Of a DNA stretch of 64,000 nt, positions 33,799 to 42,563 are shown piece after piece. A program made the position numbers and the translations under genes. Each line of letters starts with the position of its first letter. The stretch's first letter is position 1. Below the pieces are notes generated by a model. The model saw only the letters and a program-made list of their open reading frames with translations. It did not search any database and was not told the DNA's origin. Location of the stretch: the NCBI RefSeq assembly GCF_014196915.1, contig NZ_JACIEP010000001.1, forward strand, positions 310,001 to 374,000, given 5' to 3'. This DNA is from Dysgonomonas hofstadii (GTDB lineage Bacteria > Bacteroidota > Bacteroidia > Bacteroidales > Dysgonomonadaceae).

Positions 33799-36354
33799 AT
33801 GATAAAGAAGGCTGTCATAGCTATATTAGCTGTTCTTATGTTCTGTAATACTGTGTTCTCACAGCAGCAGGCCTATTTTGTAGATGGCTATCATGGGGGC
33901 ATCTACGGGCATTATCCAATGTGGGTAACTCAGTTCATGGTGGACAAGTTCAATCAGTATCCCGAATGGCGGATAGGTCTTGAAATAGAGCCTGAAACCT
34001 GGGATACAGTGAGGCTTAGAGAGCCGGTCGCTTATAATAACTTCAAAAGTATTGTGACCGATAAGCGTATCGAGTTTACCAATCCTGCTTATGCACAGCC
34101 TTATTGCTATAATATTTCGGGTGAAAGCCTGATCCGTCAGTTTGAATATGGAATTAAGAAGATACATCAGCATTTTCCTGATGTTACATATACTACCTAT
34201 TCGGCCGAAGAGCCTTGTTTTACAAGTGCCTTGCCTCAGATATTAAGATTGTTTGGTTTTAAATATGCAGTACTCAAATGCCCCGACACCTGTTGGGGTG
34301 GGTATACTGCAGCTTACGGGGGCGAGTTGGTGAACTGGATCGGCCCTGATGGCACATCTATGCTTACTGTTCCACGTTATGCCTGTGAAGAACTTGAAGA
34401 TAATTCTACATGGCAGACCAAAGCGTGGAATAATTCCGATTCTTACCTTAAATCTTGTTTCGACTATGGTATAAAAAATCCGGTAGGTATGTGTTATCAG
34501 GATGCCGGATGGAAAAACGGACCGTGGATCGGCCATGGAAAGAATATTAAGAACAATTCGATATATGTTACATGGAAAGATTATATCGAAAATATTTCTG
34601 TGGGTAAGACTAATGATGATTACCATTTTTCGCAGGAAGAAATGCGGGTAAATCTCATGTGGGGTAGTCAGGTGTTACAAAAGATTGCTCAGGAAGTACG
34701 TGTTTCGGAAAACAGGATAGTCATGGCGGAGAAAATTGCTGCCATGGCAAATATCGATAACGGATATATATTCTCACAGGATAGGATAGATAATGCATGG
34801 CGTACACTCATGATGGCACAGCATCACGATTCGTGGATTGTGCCCTACAATGGACTCAAAAGAGGGCGTAGCTGGGCTGATGAGATAGCATTATGGACGG
34901 GTAATACAAATGAAATTTCTGGGAATATAATTGAAAATGCTATCCATTCATATATAACAAAGAATGGTTCTAATCCTGACAATGTTAGCTATATAAGAGT
35001 ATATAATACGCTGGGTGTGAAACGGACAGAATTAGTAAAGATAAATGTGCCCTTGTCCGGAATAGGAAAAGAAGTTGTCATATATAATTCGAAAGGTAAA
35101 TTATTACCTTCATTTTTCGAGCAGATTGGAGATTCGCTCTGCATATCATTTCAGGCAGAGGTTCCGTCTTTGGGATATGCAACATTTCGTATCGTGGAAC
35201 AGCAACCTGCGATTACCAGAAGCACACCTGTTATCTTTGACAATAAAGGGAATTGTATTTTAGAGAATGGCTTTTATAAAATTATTATTGATTCCTCGAG
35301 AGGAGGAGTGATCAAAAGCCTTATTTCGAAAAAGGAAAAGGATAAAGAGTATGTAGATCAAGCCAGTAAATTTGGTCTGGGAGAACTCCGGGGATATTTC
35401 TACGAAGAAAACCGTTTTTATTCAACCACTGGTTCTCCGGCTAAAATAACTGTATTGGAAGACAATTCTTTTTATAAAAAAGTGAAGATTGAAGGAGAAA
35501 TTGCATCTCATCCTTTCACACAAATCATTACTTTGACAAACGGGCAAAAGCGTATAGATTTCGATCTGACTGTAAACTGGAAAAACAATGTTGGTATTGG
35601 AGAATATAAGCAGGGACGAAACTGGCGCGATAATCGCAGGGCTTTTACAGACGGCAGGTTTAAGTTGAATGTAATGTTTCCTGTTGGTCTATCCTCTGCC
35701 AAGCTATATAAAAATGCACCATTTGATGTATGTGAAAGTAAGTATGGAAACACATTTTTCAGCACATGGGACAGCATCAAGCATAATATTATTCTAAACT
35801 GGGTTGACCTAGTGCAGAAAGACGGAAAATGTGGATTTGCTGTATTATCTGATCATACTACGTCTTATTCTTACGGAGAGGATTTCCCTCTTAGCCTGAC
35901 AGCGCAGTATTCAGGCGTTGGCCTATGGGGTGTTGATTATAAGATTACACGACCATTAAAGATGAAATATGCCATTATTCCTCATACAGCAAACTGGGAT
36001 CAGGCGGCCATATCCACAGAAAGCAATAAATGGAACGAGTCTTTGGTCGCATCTTTCTATAAAGAGATTGCTCTGGTAGACAAATCGTTTTTTAATATAG
36101 ATGAAACAGGGTATGAAGTTACTGCATTCAAAACCGAAAATGATAATATCCTGATCAGGCTATTCAATGCTGAAGGGGACGATTCGTTAAAAAACCTAAC
36201 ATTTGGTTTTCCGGTTTCCAGCATAGAAGAAGTTGATCTGAATGGTAACACTATCACAAAAAAAACAATCAAAAAGAACAGCATTTCACTCTCGATGCCT
36301 CGTTTTGGTATCAAAACACTTTTAATAAAAAAATTGACTAAAAATAAAATATAA
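33799..36354 (+). CDS. GH38-like alpha-mannosidase with atypical catalytic motifs
   Basis: A secreted 851-residue protein (signal peptide, cleavage about FSQQQ) with GH38 architecture: an N-terminal alpha/beta domain, a three-helix region with MAQHHDSW (H342-H343-D344, the family's QHHD motif) and a large C-terminal beta domain (about 400-850). The usual zinc motif HxHxD near the N-terminus is replaced by VDGYHGGIYGHYP (D29, H32, H38). At the nucleophile position the usual Asp appears to be Glu: SAEEPCFTSALPQIL aligns by its LPQIL end so that E137 takes that place. This marks a divergent GH38 clade whose activity is uncertain. The neighbouring GH92 genes suggest alpha-mannose removal. Confidence 0.72.
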   Translation: MIKKAVIAILAVLMFCNTVFSQQQAYFVDGYHGGIYGHYPMWVTQFMVDKFNQYPEWRIGLEIEPETWDTVRLREPVAYNNFKSIVTDKRIEFTNPAYAQPYCYNISGESLIRQFEYGIKKIHQHFPDVTYTTYSAEEPCFTSALPQILRLFGFKYAVLKCPDTCWGGYTAAYGGELVNWIGPDGTSMLTVPRYACEELEDNSTWQTKAWNNSDSYLKSCFDYGIKNPVGMCYQDAGWKNGPWIGHGKNIKNNSIYVTWKDYIENISVGKTNDDYHFSQEEMRVNLMWGSQVLQKIAQEVRVSENRIVMAEKIAAMANIDNGYIFSQDRIDNAWRTLMMAQHHDSWIVPYNGLKRGRSWADEIALWTGNTNEISGNIIENAIHSYITKNGSNPDNVSYIRVYNTLGVKRTELVKINVPLSGIGKEVVIYNSKGKLLPSFFEQIGDSLCISFQAEVPSLGYATFRIVEQQPAITRSTPVIFDNKGNCILENGFYKIIIDSSRGGVIKSLISKKEKDKEYVDQASKFGLGELRGYFYEENRFYSTTGSPAKITVLEDNSFYKKVKIEGEIASHPFTQIITLTNGQKRIDFDLTVNWKNNVGIGEYKQGRNWRDNRRAFTDGRFKLNVMFPVGLSSAKLYKNAPFDVCESKYGNTFFSTWDSIKHNIILNWVDLVQKDGKCGFAVLSDHTTSYSYGEDFPLSLTAQYSGVGLWGVDYKITRPLKMKYAIIPHTANWDQAAISTESNKWNESLVASFYKEIALVDKSFFNIDETGYEVTAFKTENDNILIRLFNAEGDDSLKNLTFGFPVSSIEEVDLNGNTITKKTIKKNSISLSMPRFGIKTLLIKKLTKNKI

Positions 36355-36370
36355 ATTTAGCCAAAATACT

Positions 36371-38704
36371 ATGTATAAAGCAATAATCACATCTTTTGCA
36401 GGTTTATGCCTGTTGATAACGGGTTGCAGCAAAGAGGTTAAAACTACAGAAAAATCTACTCCATCTGATTACGTTAATCCGTTTATAGGAGCCAGCACCA
36501 GCGTGGGAGCAGCGGGAGTTTATCATGGATTGGGAAAAACGTTTCCCGGTGCAACCACACCATATGGTATGGTACAGGTGAATCCCAATACCATAACTGG
36601 CGGAGATAACAGTCCGGGCTACAGTTACGAACATAAGACTATCGAAGGTTTTGCTTTTACCCAGATGAGTGGTGTGGGCTGGTTTGGCGACCTGGGCAAT
36701 TTCCTTGTGATGCCGGCTACAGGTGAATTGAAAATAATTGCAGGCAAGGAGGATGGAAGCATTAGTGGTTACCGCTCTCATTATAATAAAGAGACGGAGA
36801 TAGCCACAGCCGGATATTATTCGACTGAACTTACTGATTATAATATCAGAGTGGAAGCTACCGCAGCTCCTCACAGCGGGATATTGAAGTTCACATTTCC
36901 TGAAAATAAACAATCACGCATACAGATCGATCTTGCCCGCAGGGTAGGTGGCACATCTGTTTATCAGTATGTAAAAATACTAGACGACAGTACGATACAG
37001 GGCTGGATGAAATGCAATCCCGACGGGGGAGGCTGGGGTGATGGTGAAGGGAATACCGACTATACCATACATTTTTACGCGCAATTTAGTAAACCGATCA
37101 GTGATTACGGATTCTGGAGTGCCGATATTCCAAATAACTGGAAACGTAAAAAGGATGATGTAGTCAGCATTCCTTATCTGAAAAGAGTATCGGAGGCGGC
37201 TATTATAAGAGATAAAAAGGAACTCGAAGGCAAACATCTTGGCTTCTTCACTGAATTTGAAACACAAAAAGATGAGGAAATTACGCTGAAAGTGGGGATA
37301 TCCTTTGTGGATATGGCTGGTGCCGAAAAGAATTTCAAGGCTGAGATAATAGATAAAGATTTTGATCAGATACGTAAAGAAGCTAAAGAATCCTGGGATA
37401 AAGAACTGGCCCGTATCAAGATAGAAGGTGGAACTGAAGATCAGAAAACTATTTTTTATACTTCGCTTTATCATACAATGATCGATCCCCGTATATATGT
37501 AGATGTAGATGGCCGTTATGTAGGAGGCAATAAAGAAATATTCAATCGGACCGATTTTACAAAACGGACTATCTTTAGTGGTTGGGATGTATTCCGCAGC
37601 CAGTTTCCATTACAAACAATTATAAATCCCGAACTGGTTAATGATCAGCTGAATTCACTGATTACCCTCGCCGATCAGAGTGGACGTGAATATTACGAAC
37701 GTTGGGAACTTATGAATGCTTATACCGGTTGTATGATCGGCAATCCGGCATTATCTGTTCTGGCAGATGCCTATGTGAAAGGTATCCGCAATTATGATAT
37801 TGAGAAAGCTTACCAATATGCGGTAAATACATCAAAGAAATTTGGAAATGATAAGTTAGGATATACAGGTCCTCCGCTTAGTATTTCGCATACACTGGAA
37901 TATGCTTATTTCGATTGGTGTGTGTCCCGGTTAGCAAAAGAACTTGGAAAAATTGATGATGAAAAACAATTTATAGAAAAAGGGCAGGCTTATAAGAATA
38001 TCTTTGATCACGAAAAAGGCTGGTTTCGCCCTAAGAAAGAAAATGGGGAATGGGAAGCATGGCCCGAAAATGCAAGAACAATGGAATGGTATGGTTGTAT
38101 AGAGTCCAACGCTTATCAGCAGGGATGGTTTGTGCCTCACGATATTTCGGGTATGGTGGAGCTAATGGGTGGAAAAGATAAGGTTATTGCCGATCTGACA
38201 AATTTATTCGAGAAAACTCCGGATGATTTTATGTGGAACGATTACTATAATCATGCCAACGAACCGGTACATCATGTTCCTTTTCTTTTCAATCGTTTGG
38301 AAACACCATGGCTTACTCAGAAATGGACACGCCATATTTGCGACAAGGCTTATGCCAATAAAGTAGAAGGAATAGTGGGTAATGAAGACGTAGGGCAAAT
38401 GTCGGCCTGGTATATCTTGGCAGCATCGGGGATTCACCCGGTATGTCCGGGAGAAACACGGTTGGAGATTACCAGCCCGGTATTCGATAGAATCGAATTT
38501 AAACTTGATCCTAAATATTTTAAAGGAGATAAATTCAGTATAATAGCGCATGATAATTCTCCCGAAAATATTTATATCCAAAAAGCCATGTTAAATGGGA
38601 AGGAATATAAAAGTTGTTACATAGATTTTTCGGATATTTCCAGTGGCGGGACTCTTGAGTTATATATGGGAAATCAGCCCAATGAAAATTGGGGTATAAA
38701 TTAG
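36371..38704 (+). CDS. GH92 alpha-mannosidase lipoprotein
   Basis: A calcium-dependent exo-alpha-mannosidase of 777 residues with a lipobox (ITGC, Cys19). The N-terminal beta-sandwich starts with VNPFIGAS and PYGMVQVNPNT; the C-terminal (alpha/alpha)6 barrel carries the catalytic residues. The general acid is E578 in IESNAYQQGW, and the base region is GNEDVGQMSAWYI with D673; the 95-residue spacing is normal for the family. NHANEPVHH is the usual sugar-contact loop. It would release mannose from alpha-mannan or N-glycan type structures. The next gene starts after a 331-base gap, so this probably ends the first transcription unit of the locus. Confidence 0.9.
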   Translation: MYKAIITSFAGLCLLITGCSKEVKTTEKSTPSDYVNPFIGASTSVGAAGVYHGLGKTFPGATTPYGMVQVNPNTITGGDNSPGYSYEHKTIEGFAFTQMSGVGWFGDLGNFLVMPATGELKIIAGKEDGSISGYRSHYNKETEIATAGYYSTELTDYNIRVEATAAPHSGILKFTFPENKQSRIQIDLARRVGGTSVYQYVKILDDSTIQGWMKCNPDGGGWGDGEGNTDYTIHFYAQFSKPISDYGFWSADIPNNWKRKKDDVVSIPYLKRVSEAAIIRDKKELEGKHLGFFTEFETQKDEEITLKVGISFVDMAGAEKNFKAEIIDKDFDQIRKEAKESWDKELARIKIEGGTEDQKTIFYTSLYHTMIDPRIYVDVDGRYVGGNKEIFNRTDFTKRTIFSGWDVFRSQFPLQTIINPELVNDQLNSLITLADQSGREYYERWELMNAYTGCMIGNPALSVLADAYVKGIRNYDIEKAYQYAVNTSKKFGNDKLGYTGPPLSISHTLEYAYFDWCVSRLAKELGKIDDEKQFIEKGQAYKNIFDHEKGWFRPKKENGEWEAWPENARTMEWYGCIESNAYQQGWFVPHDISGMVELMGGKDKVIADLTNLFEKTPDDFMWNDYYNHANEPVHHVPFLFNRLETPWLTQKWTRHICDKAYANKVEGIVGNEDVGQMSAWYILAASGIHPVCPGETRLEITSPVFDRIEFKLDPKYFKGDKFSIIAHDNSPENIYIQKAMLNGKEYKSCYIDFSDISSGGTLELYMGNQPNENWGIN

Positions 38705-39035
38705 AACTTCGGATTTAATGGAATGAAACAAATTACACCTTGTCTGGAAAAATCTTTTATTATTTTATTTAGTGGTACAATCAGGTTAAAACGTTCATAA
38801 ATTATAAACTTAACCTTAATTGTATAGAAAATGAGAAATACAAATCTCCCTGATTATTGTATGGAAACGAATAAGCAGAAAAAACTTCATCTGGTGGATA
38901 CGGATTGTAAGATACTCTTCCTCATTTTATACAGAATGTCTGTTTTTGACAGCATAAAAATAAGTTTAAACATGTGCAGGTAATTATATCTGTCAGCATG
39001 AAAAATATAAAAATTATTTACTAACTAATTCAATT
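38705..39035. other. 331-base intergenic region before the SusD/SusC cluster
   Basis: An AT-rich region that presumably contains the promoter of the SusD-led operon. I find no exact TAnnTTTG element and no strong hairpin. A 50-codon ORF lies at 38831-38983, but it lacks a ribosome-binding site and recognisable features, so I do not annotate it as a gene. Confidence 0.5.
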
Positions 39036-40886
39036 ATGTATATGAAAAACATTTTCTATTCATTAGTATTTATGTTGATCATATTTTCCGGAACATCATG
39101 TAAAGATGCGAGTTTCCTGGATGAAACCGTAACATCGGATCTTGATTTGCCGAGAATATTTTCGGATAGTGCCTACACAGTTGGTTATCTGAGCGAGATC
39201 TACGTAGAACTGGGATTCGATGTCAGCCCCAGACGATTTTTTGACCGGGATGGGCTCCTTCCCCAAACATATGGAGGTCTGCAAGGTGGGTGTGATGAGG
39301 TAGAATTGAAGGTTAAACCCAAAATAACTACGGATCTGTTGTTTACGATGGGTACAGTAAATCCTGTGAATATAACCGATGATGCATGGAAATTATGTTA
39401 TGAGAATATCAGAAGGGTCAACATCTTTTTCGAAGGCATTAATCATGCGCCTTTACAGGAAGGACTGAAAAGGACCTACAAAGCGGAAGCCCGTTTTCTG
39501 AGAGCCTGGTATTACGCAACATTACTGAAGCATTACGGAGGAATTCCTTTGATTGGCGATACTATATATACTGTATATGACGATATACACATGCAGAGAA
39601 ATACATACGCAGAATGTGTCGATTATATTGTTAAAGAGTGTAAGACTGCCGAAGAATATTTACCATCCGTTACTTCAGGCCGCGATTTTGGCCGAATCAG
39701 TAAGGGCGCTTGCCGGGCATTGGTTGCAAGAGTTCTTCTTTATGCTGCCAGTCCGTTGTTTAATGGAAGCTCATTTGGCACGGATACAAAAACAGAAGCC
39801 GGAGAATCTTATCCTAAAGAACTGGTAGGTTATGAAGATTATGATAAAAACAGGTGGAAAGAAGCCGCGGATGCTGCTGCCGAAGTCATCAGGATGAATG
39901 CATACAAACTGTATGTGAATGAAGATTCTGAATATGGGGGAGTAGGAGCCGGATTTGCCAAATTGTTTTTCGGAGAAACACCCGAGTCGCATTGTGGACA
40001 TATACTGGACTGGAGACGCCCAAGAGGCCGTGAAAGAGAAAACTTATTCCAACCACCTTCTTTTGGAGCTAACGGAATGGGTGGATTTCCGTATCAGGAG
40101 TTAGTAGATGCTTTCCCGATGAAAGATGGTTCTGTGTTTAACTGGAATAATCCTGATCATGCAAATAATCCTTATTCGAACAGAGACCCGCGGTTTTATC
40201 ATTCCATTTATTTCGATCAGGTTATTCTCATAGACAGGGAGAATCCCCGGCCTGTTGATATTCACCTGAACGCAGATGGTTCCGAATCGAGCCAGGATGC
40301 TGTGCATAAAGGAACACCAACAGGTTACTATAGTGGCAAACAGTTGAAGCAAACACTTGCCGGAAACTATATTCACGGAGGAGAGCAGTCTATACCGGTT
40401 ATACGTTATGCTGAGATACTGCTTAATTACGCTGAAGCCCAAAATGAATATGGAGGGCCTGCATCAGGTTTCAATTATTACGATGCAGGAGGAAACGCTA
40501 TTGTGTTTTCACCTTATACAGCCCTTAAACTAATCAGGGAAAGAGCGGGGATAGATGCCGGAGATGGAAATTACGGCCTGAATCCGAATATGGATGAGAA
40601 TGAAATGAGAGAGGCCATCCGTCAGGAAAGGCGTATCGAATTGGCCATTGAAGGACATCGTTTTTGGGATGTAAGACGATGGATGATTGCAGAAACTACG
40701 GATAATAAACAAATGACAGGAATGGAGGTTCAATGGCTCGATGTAGCAGGAACATCTAAGGTTTACCGGCGTTTTGATGTACGTAAACACATTTTCCGTA
40801 CAGATAAGTCCATGTATTTGTGGCCTATTCCATATAAGGAAATAACCAAATCGGAAGATATGATTCAGAATCCTTATTATAATTAG
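39036..40886 (+). CDS. SusD/RagB-family glycan-binding lipoprotein (pair 1)
   Basis: An outer-membrane lipoprotein (GTSC, Cys22) of 616 residues that would cap a SusC channel and bind its oligosaccharide. SusD hallmarks are the helical repeats with RTYKAEARFLRAWYYATLLKHYGGIPLI, ISKGACRALVARVLLYAASPLFNG, RYAEILLNYAEAQNEYGG and the C-terminal EGHRFWDVRRWM. An in-frame ATG two codons in (39042) is an alternative start. It is first in its operon, before DUF5004 and DUF4961 lipoproteins and a SusC gene, which is unusual because susC normally precedes susD. The ligand is inferred to be a mannose-rich glycan from the neighbours. Confidence 0.9.
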   Translation: MYMKNIFYSLVFMLIIFSGTSCKDASFLDETVTSDLDLPRIFSDSAYTVGYLSEIYVELGFDVSPRRFFDRDGLLPQTYGGLQGGCDEVELKVKPKITTDLLFTMGTVNPVNITDDAWKLCYENIRRVNIFFEGINHAPLQEGLKRTYKAEARFLRAWYYATLLKHYGGIPLIGDTIYTVYDDIHMQRNTYAECVDYIVKECKTAEEYLPSVTSGRDFGRISKGACRALVARVLLYAASPLFNGSSFGTDTKTEAGESYPKELVGYEDYDKNRWKEAADAAAEVIRMNAYKLYVNEDSEYGGVGAGFAKLFFGETPESHCGHILDWRRPRGRERENLFQPPSFGANGMGGFPYQELVDAFPMKDGSVFNWNNPDHANNPYSNRDPRFYHSIYFDQVILIDRENPRPVDIHLNADGSESSQDAVHKGTPTGYYSGKQLKQTLAGNYIHGGEQSIPVIRYAEILLNYAEAQNEYGGPASGFNYYDAGGNAIVFSPYTALKLIRERAGIDAGDGNYGLNPNMDENEMREAIRQERRIELAIEGHRFWDVRRWMIAETTDNKQMTGMEVQWLDVAGTSKVYRRFDVRKHIFRTDKSMYLWPIPYKEITKSEDMIQNPYYN

Positions 40887-40910
40887 AGAATAACCAAAAA
40901 TCAGATAATT

Positions 40911-41366
40911 ATGAAGATCATTTCGTATATAAAAATGATAATTGTCACCCTGATGCTTGTATGTGTCTCAAGCTCGTGTGATGACTTTAAAGACCAGTCT
41001 CCGACTATTCAGGGAGAGAGCATCAAAGATATTAGTGGTTCGTGGAAGATAGTTAAAGCATCCAGAAATAGTGTTGATATTACCTCTTCTTTCGATTTTA
41101 GCAAATTCCGGCTCAATATCAATCAGGATAATACATATTCTATAGATGATTATTTACCTTTCCTTGTAAGAGACAATGGTACATGGAATACCGATGATGC
41201 ACATTTTCCTTTCAAGCTGTCTTTTCAGGAAGCAAATGCTCCCGAACCGATTGTATCTATTCTTAATTATCCCGTATCGGAGGGTAAAAGAGTGATAAAA
41301 TTGACTTTTACGCCAGGCTGCCACTCTAATTCATATACTTATGAATTGGAAAGAGTATCCAACTAA
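40911..41366 (+). CDS. DUF5004-type lipocalin-like lipoprotein
   Basis: A 151-residue lipoprotein (SSSC, Cys23). Residues about 40-150 have the lipocalin-like pattern of DUF5004 proteins: ISGSWKIVKASRN at the first strand, a 'n.DnTYsi' strand, NGTWNTDD and a final KLTFTPGC...YTYELERV strand. Such proteins accompany SusC/SusD and DUF4961 genes in Bacteroides glycan loci. No enzymatic residue is apparent, so a surface accessory or glycan-binding function is likely. It sits 24 bases after the susD gene and 14 before the DUF4961 gene. Confidence 0.7.
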   Translation: MKIISYIKMIIVTLMLVCVSSSCDDFKDQSPTIQGESIKDISGSWKIVKASRNSVDITSSFDFSKFRLNINQDNTYSIDDYLPFLVRDNGTWNTDDAHFPFKLSFQEANAPEPIVSILNYPVSEGKRVIKLTFTPGCHSNSYTYELERVSN

Positions 41367-41380
41367 TAAAAATAATTGAT

Positions 41381-42520
41381 ATGAAAAGAAAAATAAATAT
41401 AGATAAAAAATGGAAGTCTGTATTCGCTTTCATTGCTCTTTCCATACTACTTATTGTAGTGGCATGTGAAGTCAGTTTCCATGAAATGAAGATATTGAAT
41501 GAAGATGGCCTGGCTGTAACTTCCGTAAATGCAGGAGACTCGGTGATCTTTACATTCGATGTCTACATTAATGCTACAGATGACAAAGCGAACGAAAAAC
41601 TGATTGTCGGTGTGCTTACACCTAAATCATGGGATGCAAAAAATAATACTAAAATTACACTTTTAGCACCAAGCAGTAATTTAGGGAATGTCTGGCAGGA
41701 ATTCGAACCAATACCAACCGGTACCTATCCGGCAGATAAAGATTATTCAGGGGTGGAATGGCCGGAAGCCCTGAAAATATGGATTAAAGATGATCCTAAC
41801 ATTGAGGATGCAGATATGGGATGGACTGCATTCATATCTAAAAACGGCGCCGATGTGATGGGTGGAGGTGGAGGTAGTACTGTAGATTGGAAAGACCTCA
41901 AACTTACCGTGAGAATGAAGACCGGTCCCGATAATGTGAGGAGTAAATTAGGATTTTATATCGGGAATAATAGCAATGCCTTAGGTGGCGATTTAAATGG
42001 AAGCCTTAAGTCGTATAATGACTGGACCTATTCCGATTGTTTCGAGGTCACTAATGGGGAAGGAGATCTGATCGATTTTTGTGTATTGCATTATAATTCT
42101 GCAGTACCGGGTAGTTCTACACAGAATGATTTAATCTCATTCAGATTCAATGGAGGAATAGATGAAAATCCTGGATTCTTCCTCAACGATCTTGCCTATG
42201 AGAGCGAAGTATATATAAATGCCAAGGCTTACACGATAGAGGGAAAAACATATACCCAAAAAATAAAGATGGCAAGACTTAGCGAATTTGGACGGTCATT
42301 CTCTGTGACCTGCTGGCCCGAACAGTTCTTCGGTATAGACAGAAGCGAAACGCTGAGCAGGATTGAGTACTATTTCTCAAATGAAGACGGCTCAAAATTT
42401 GTCGACTATCTCGATGATAAAATTCAGAGCGGGGTAATAACCGATCCTGATGTTTTGAATAATGGCAGGGATAGAAACAGGGAGAAAGAACCGTTTAATT
42501 TTAGCTTTACTTGCAGGTAA
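41381..42520 (+). CDS. DUF4961-type surface lipoprotein
   Basis: A 379-residue lipoprotein (VVAC, Cys29). The N-terminal half (about 30-215) is a beta-rich domain containing VGVLTPKSWDAKN, with a glycine run (GGGGG) and a C-terminal YSDCFEVTNG strand. The second half (about 220-379) is another beta domain ending in EPFNFSFTCR. This fits the DUF4961 family known beside SusC/SusD and DUF5004 genes. The N-terminal domain resembles the beginning of the large protein at 50762-53809. It is probably a surface glycan-binding protein; the ligand is unknown. The downstream SusC start lies 43 bases beyond its stop. Confidence 0.7.
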   Translation: MKRKINIDKKWKSVFAFIALSILLIVVACEVSFHEMKILNEDGLAVTSVNAGDSVIFTFDVYINATDDKANEKLIVGVLTPKSWDAKNNTKITLLAPSSNLGNVWQEFEPIPTGTYPADKDYSGVEWPEALKIWIKDDPNIEDADMGWTAFISKNGADVMGGGGGSTVDWKDLKLTVRMKTGPDNVRSKLGFYIGNNSNALGGDLNGSLKSYNDWTYSDCFEVTNGEGDLIDFCVLHYNSAVPGSSTQNDLISFRFNGGIDENPGFFLNDLAYESEVYINAKAYTIEGKTYTQKIKMARLSEFGRSFSVTCWPEQFFGIDRSETLSRIEYYFSNEDGSKFVDYLDDKIQSGVITDPDVLNNGRDRNREKEPFNFSFTCR

Positions 42521-42563
42521 TGAGGCGTATAATCCATTTATATTAAAATCAAAAAGGAAGTTT

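Noticed and set aside
38831-38983. 50-codon ORF upstream of the SusD gene
   Set aside because: No purine-rich ribosome-binding site, no signal or domain pattern, and it lies in a region expected to hold the promoter. It is more likely chance.
42462-42563. Extended N-terminus of the first SusC, overlapping the DUF4961 gene
   Set aside because: The extra 34 residues precede a normal signal peptide. The ATG at 42564 has a purine-rich site just upstream, so the longer start is unlikely.
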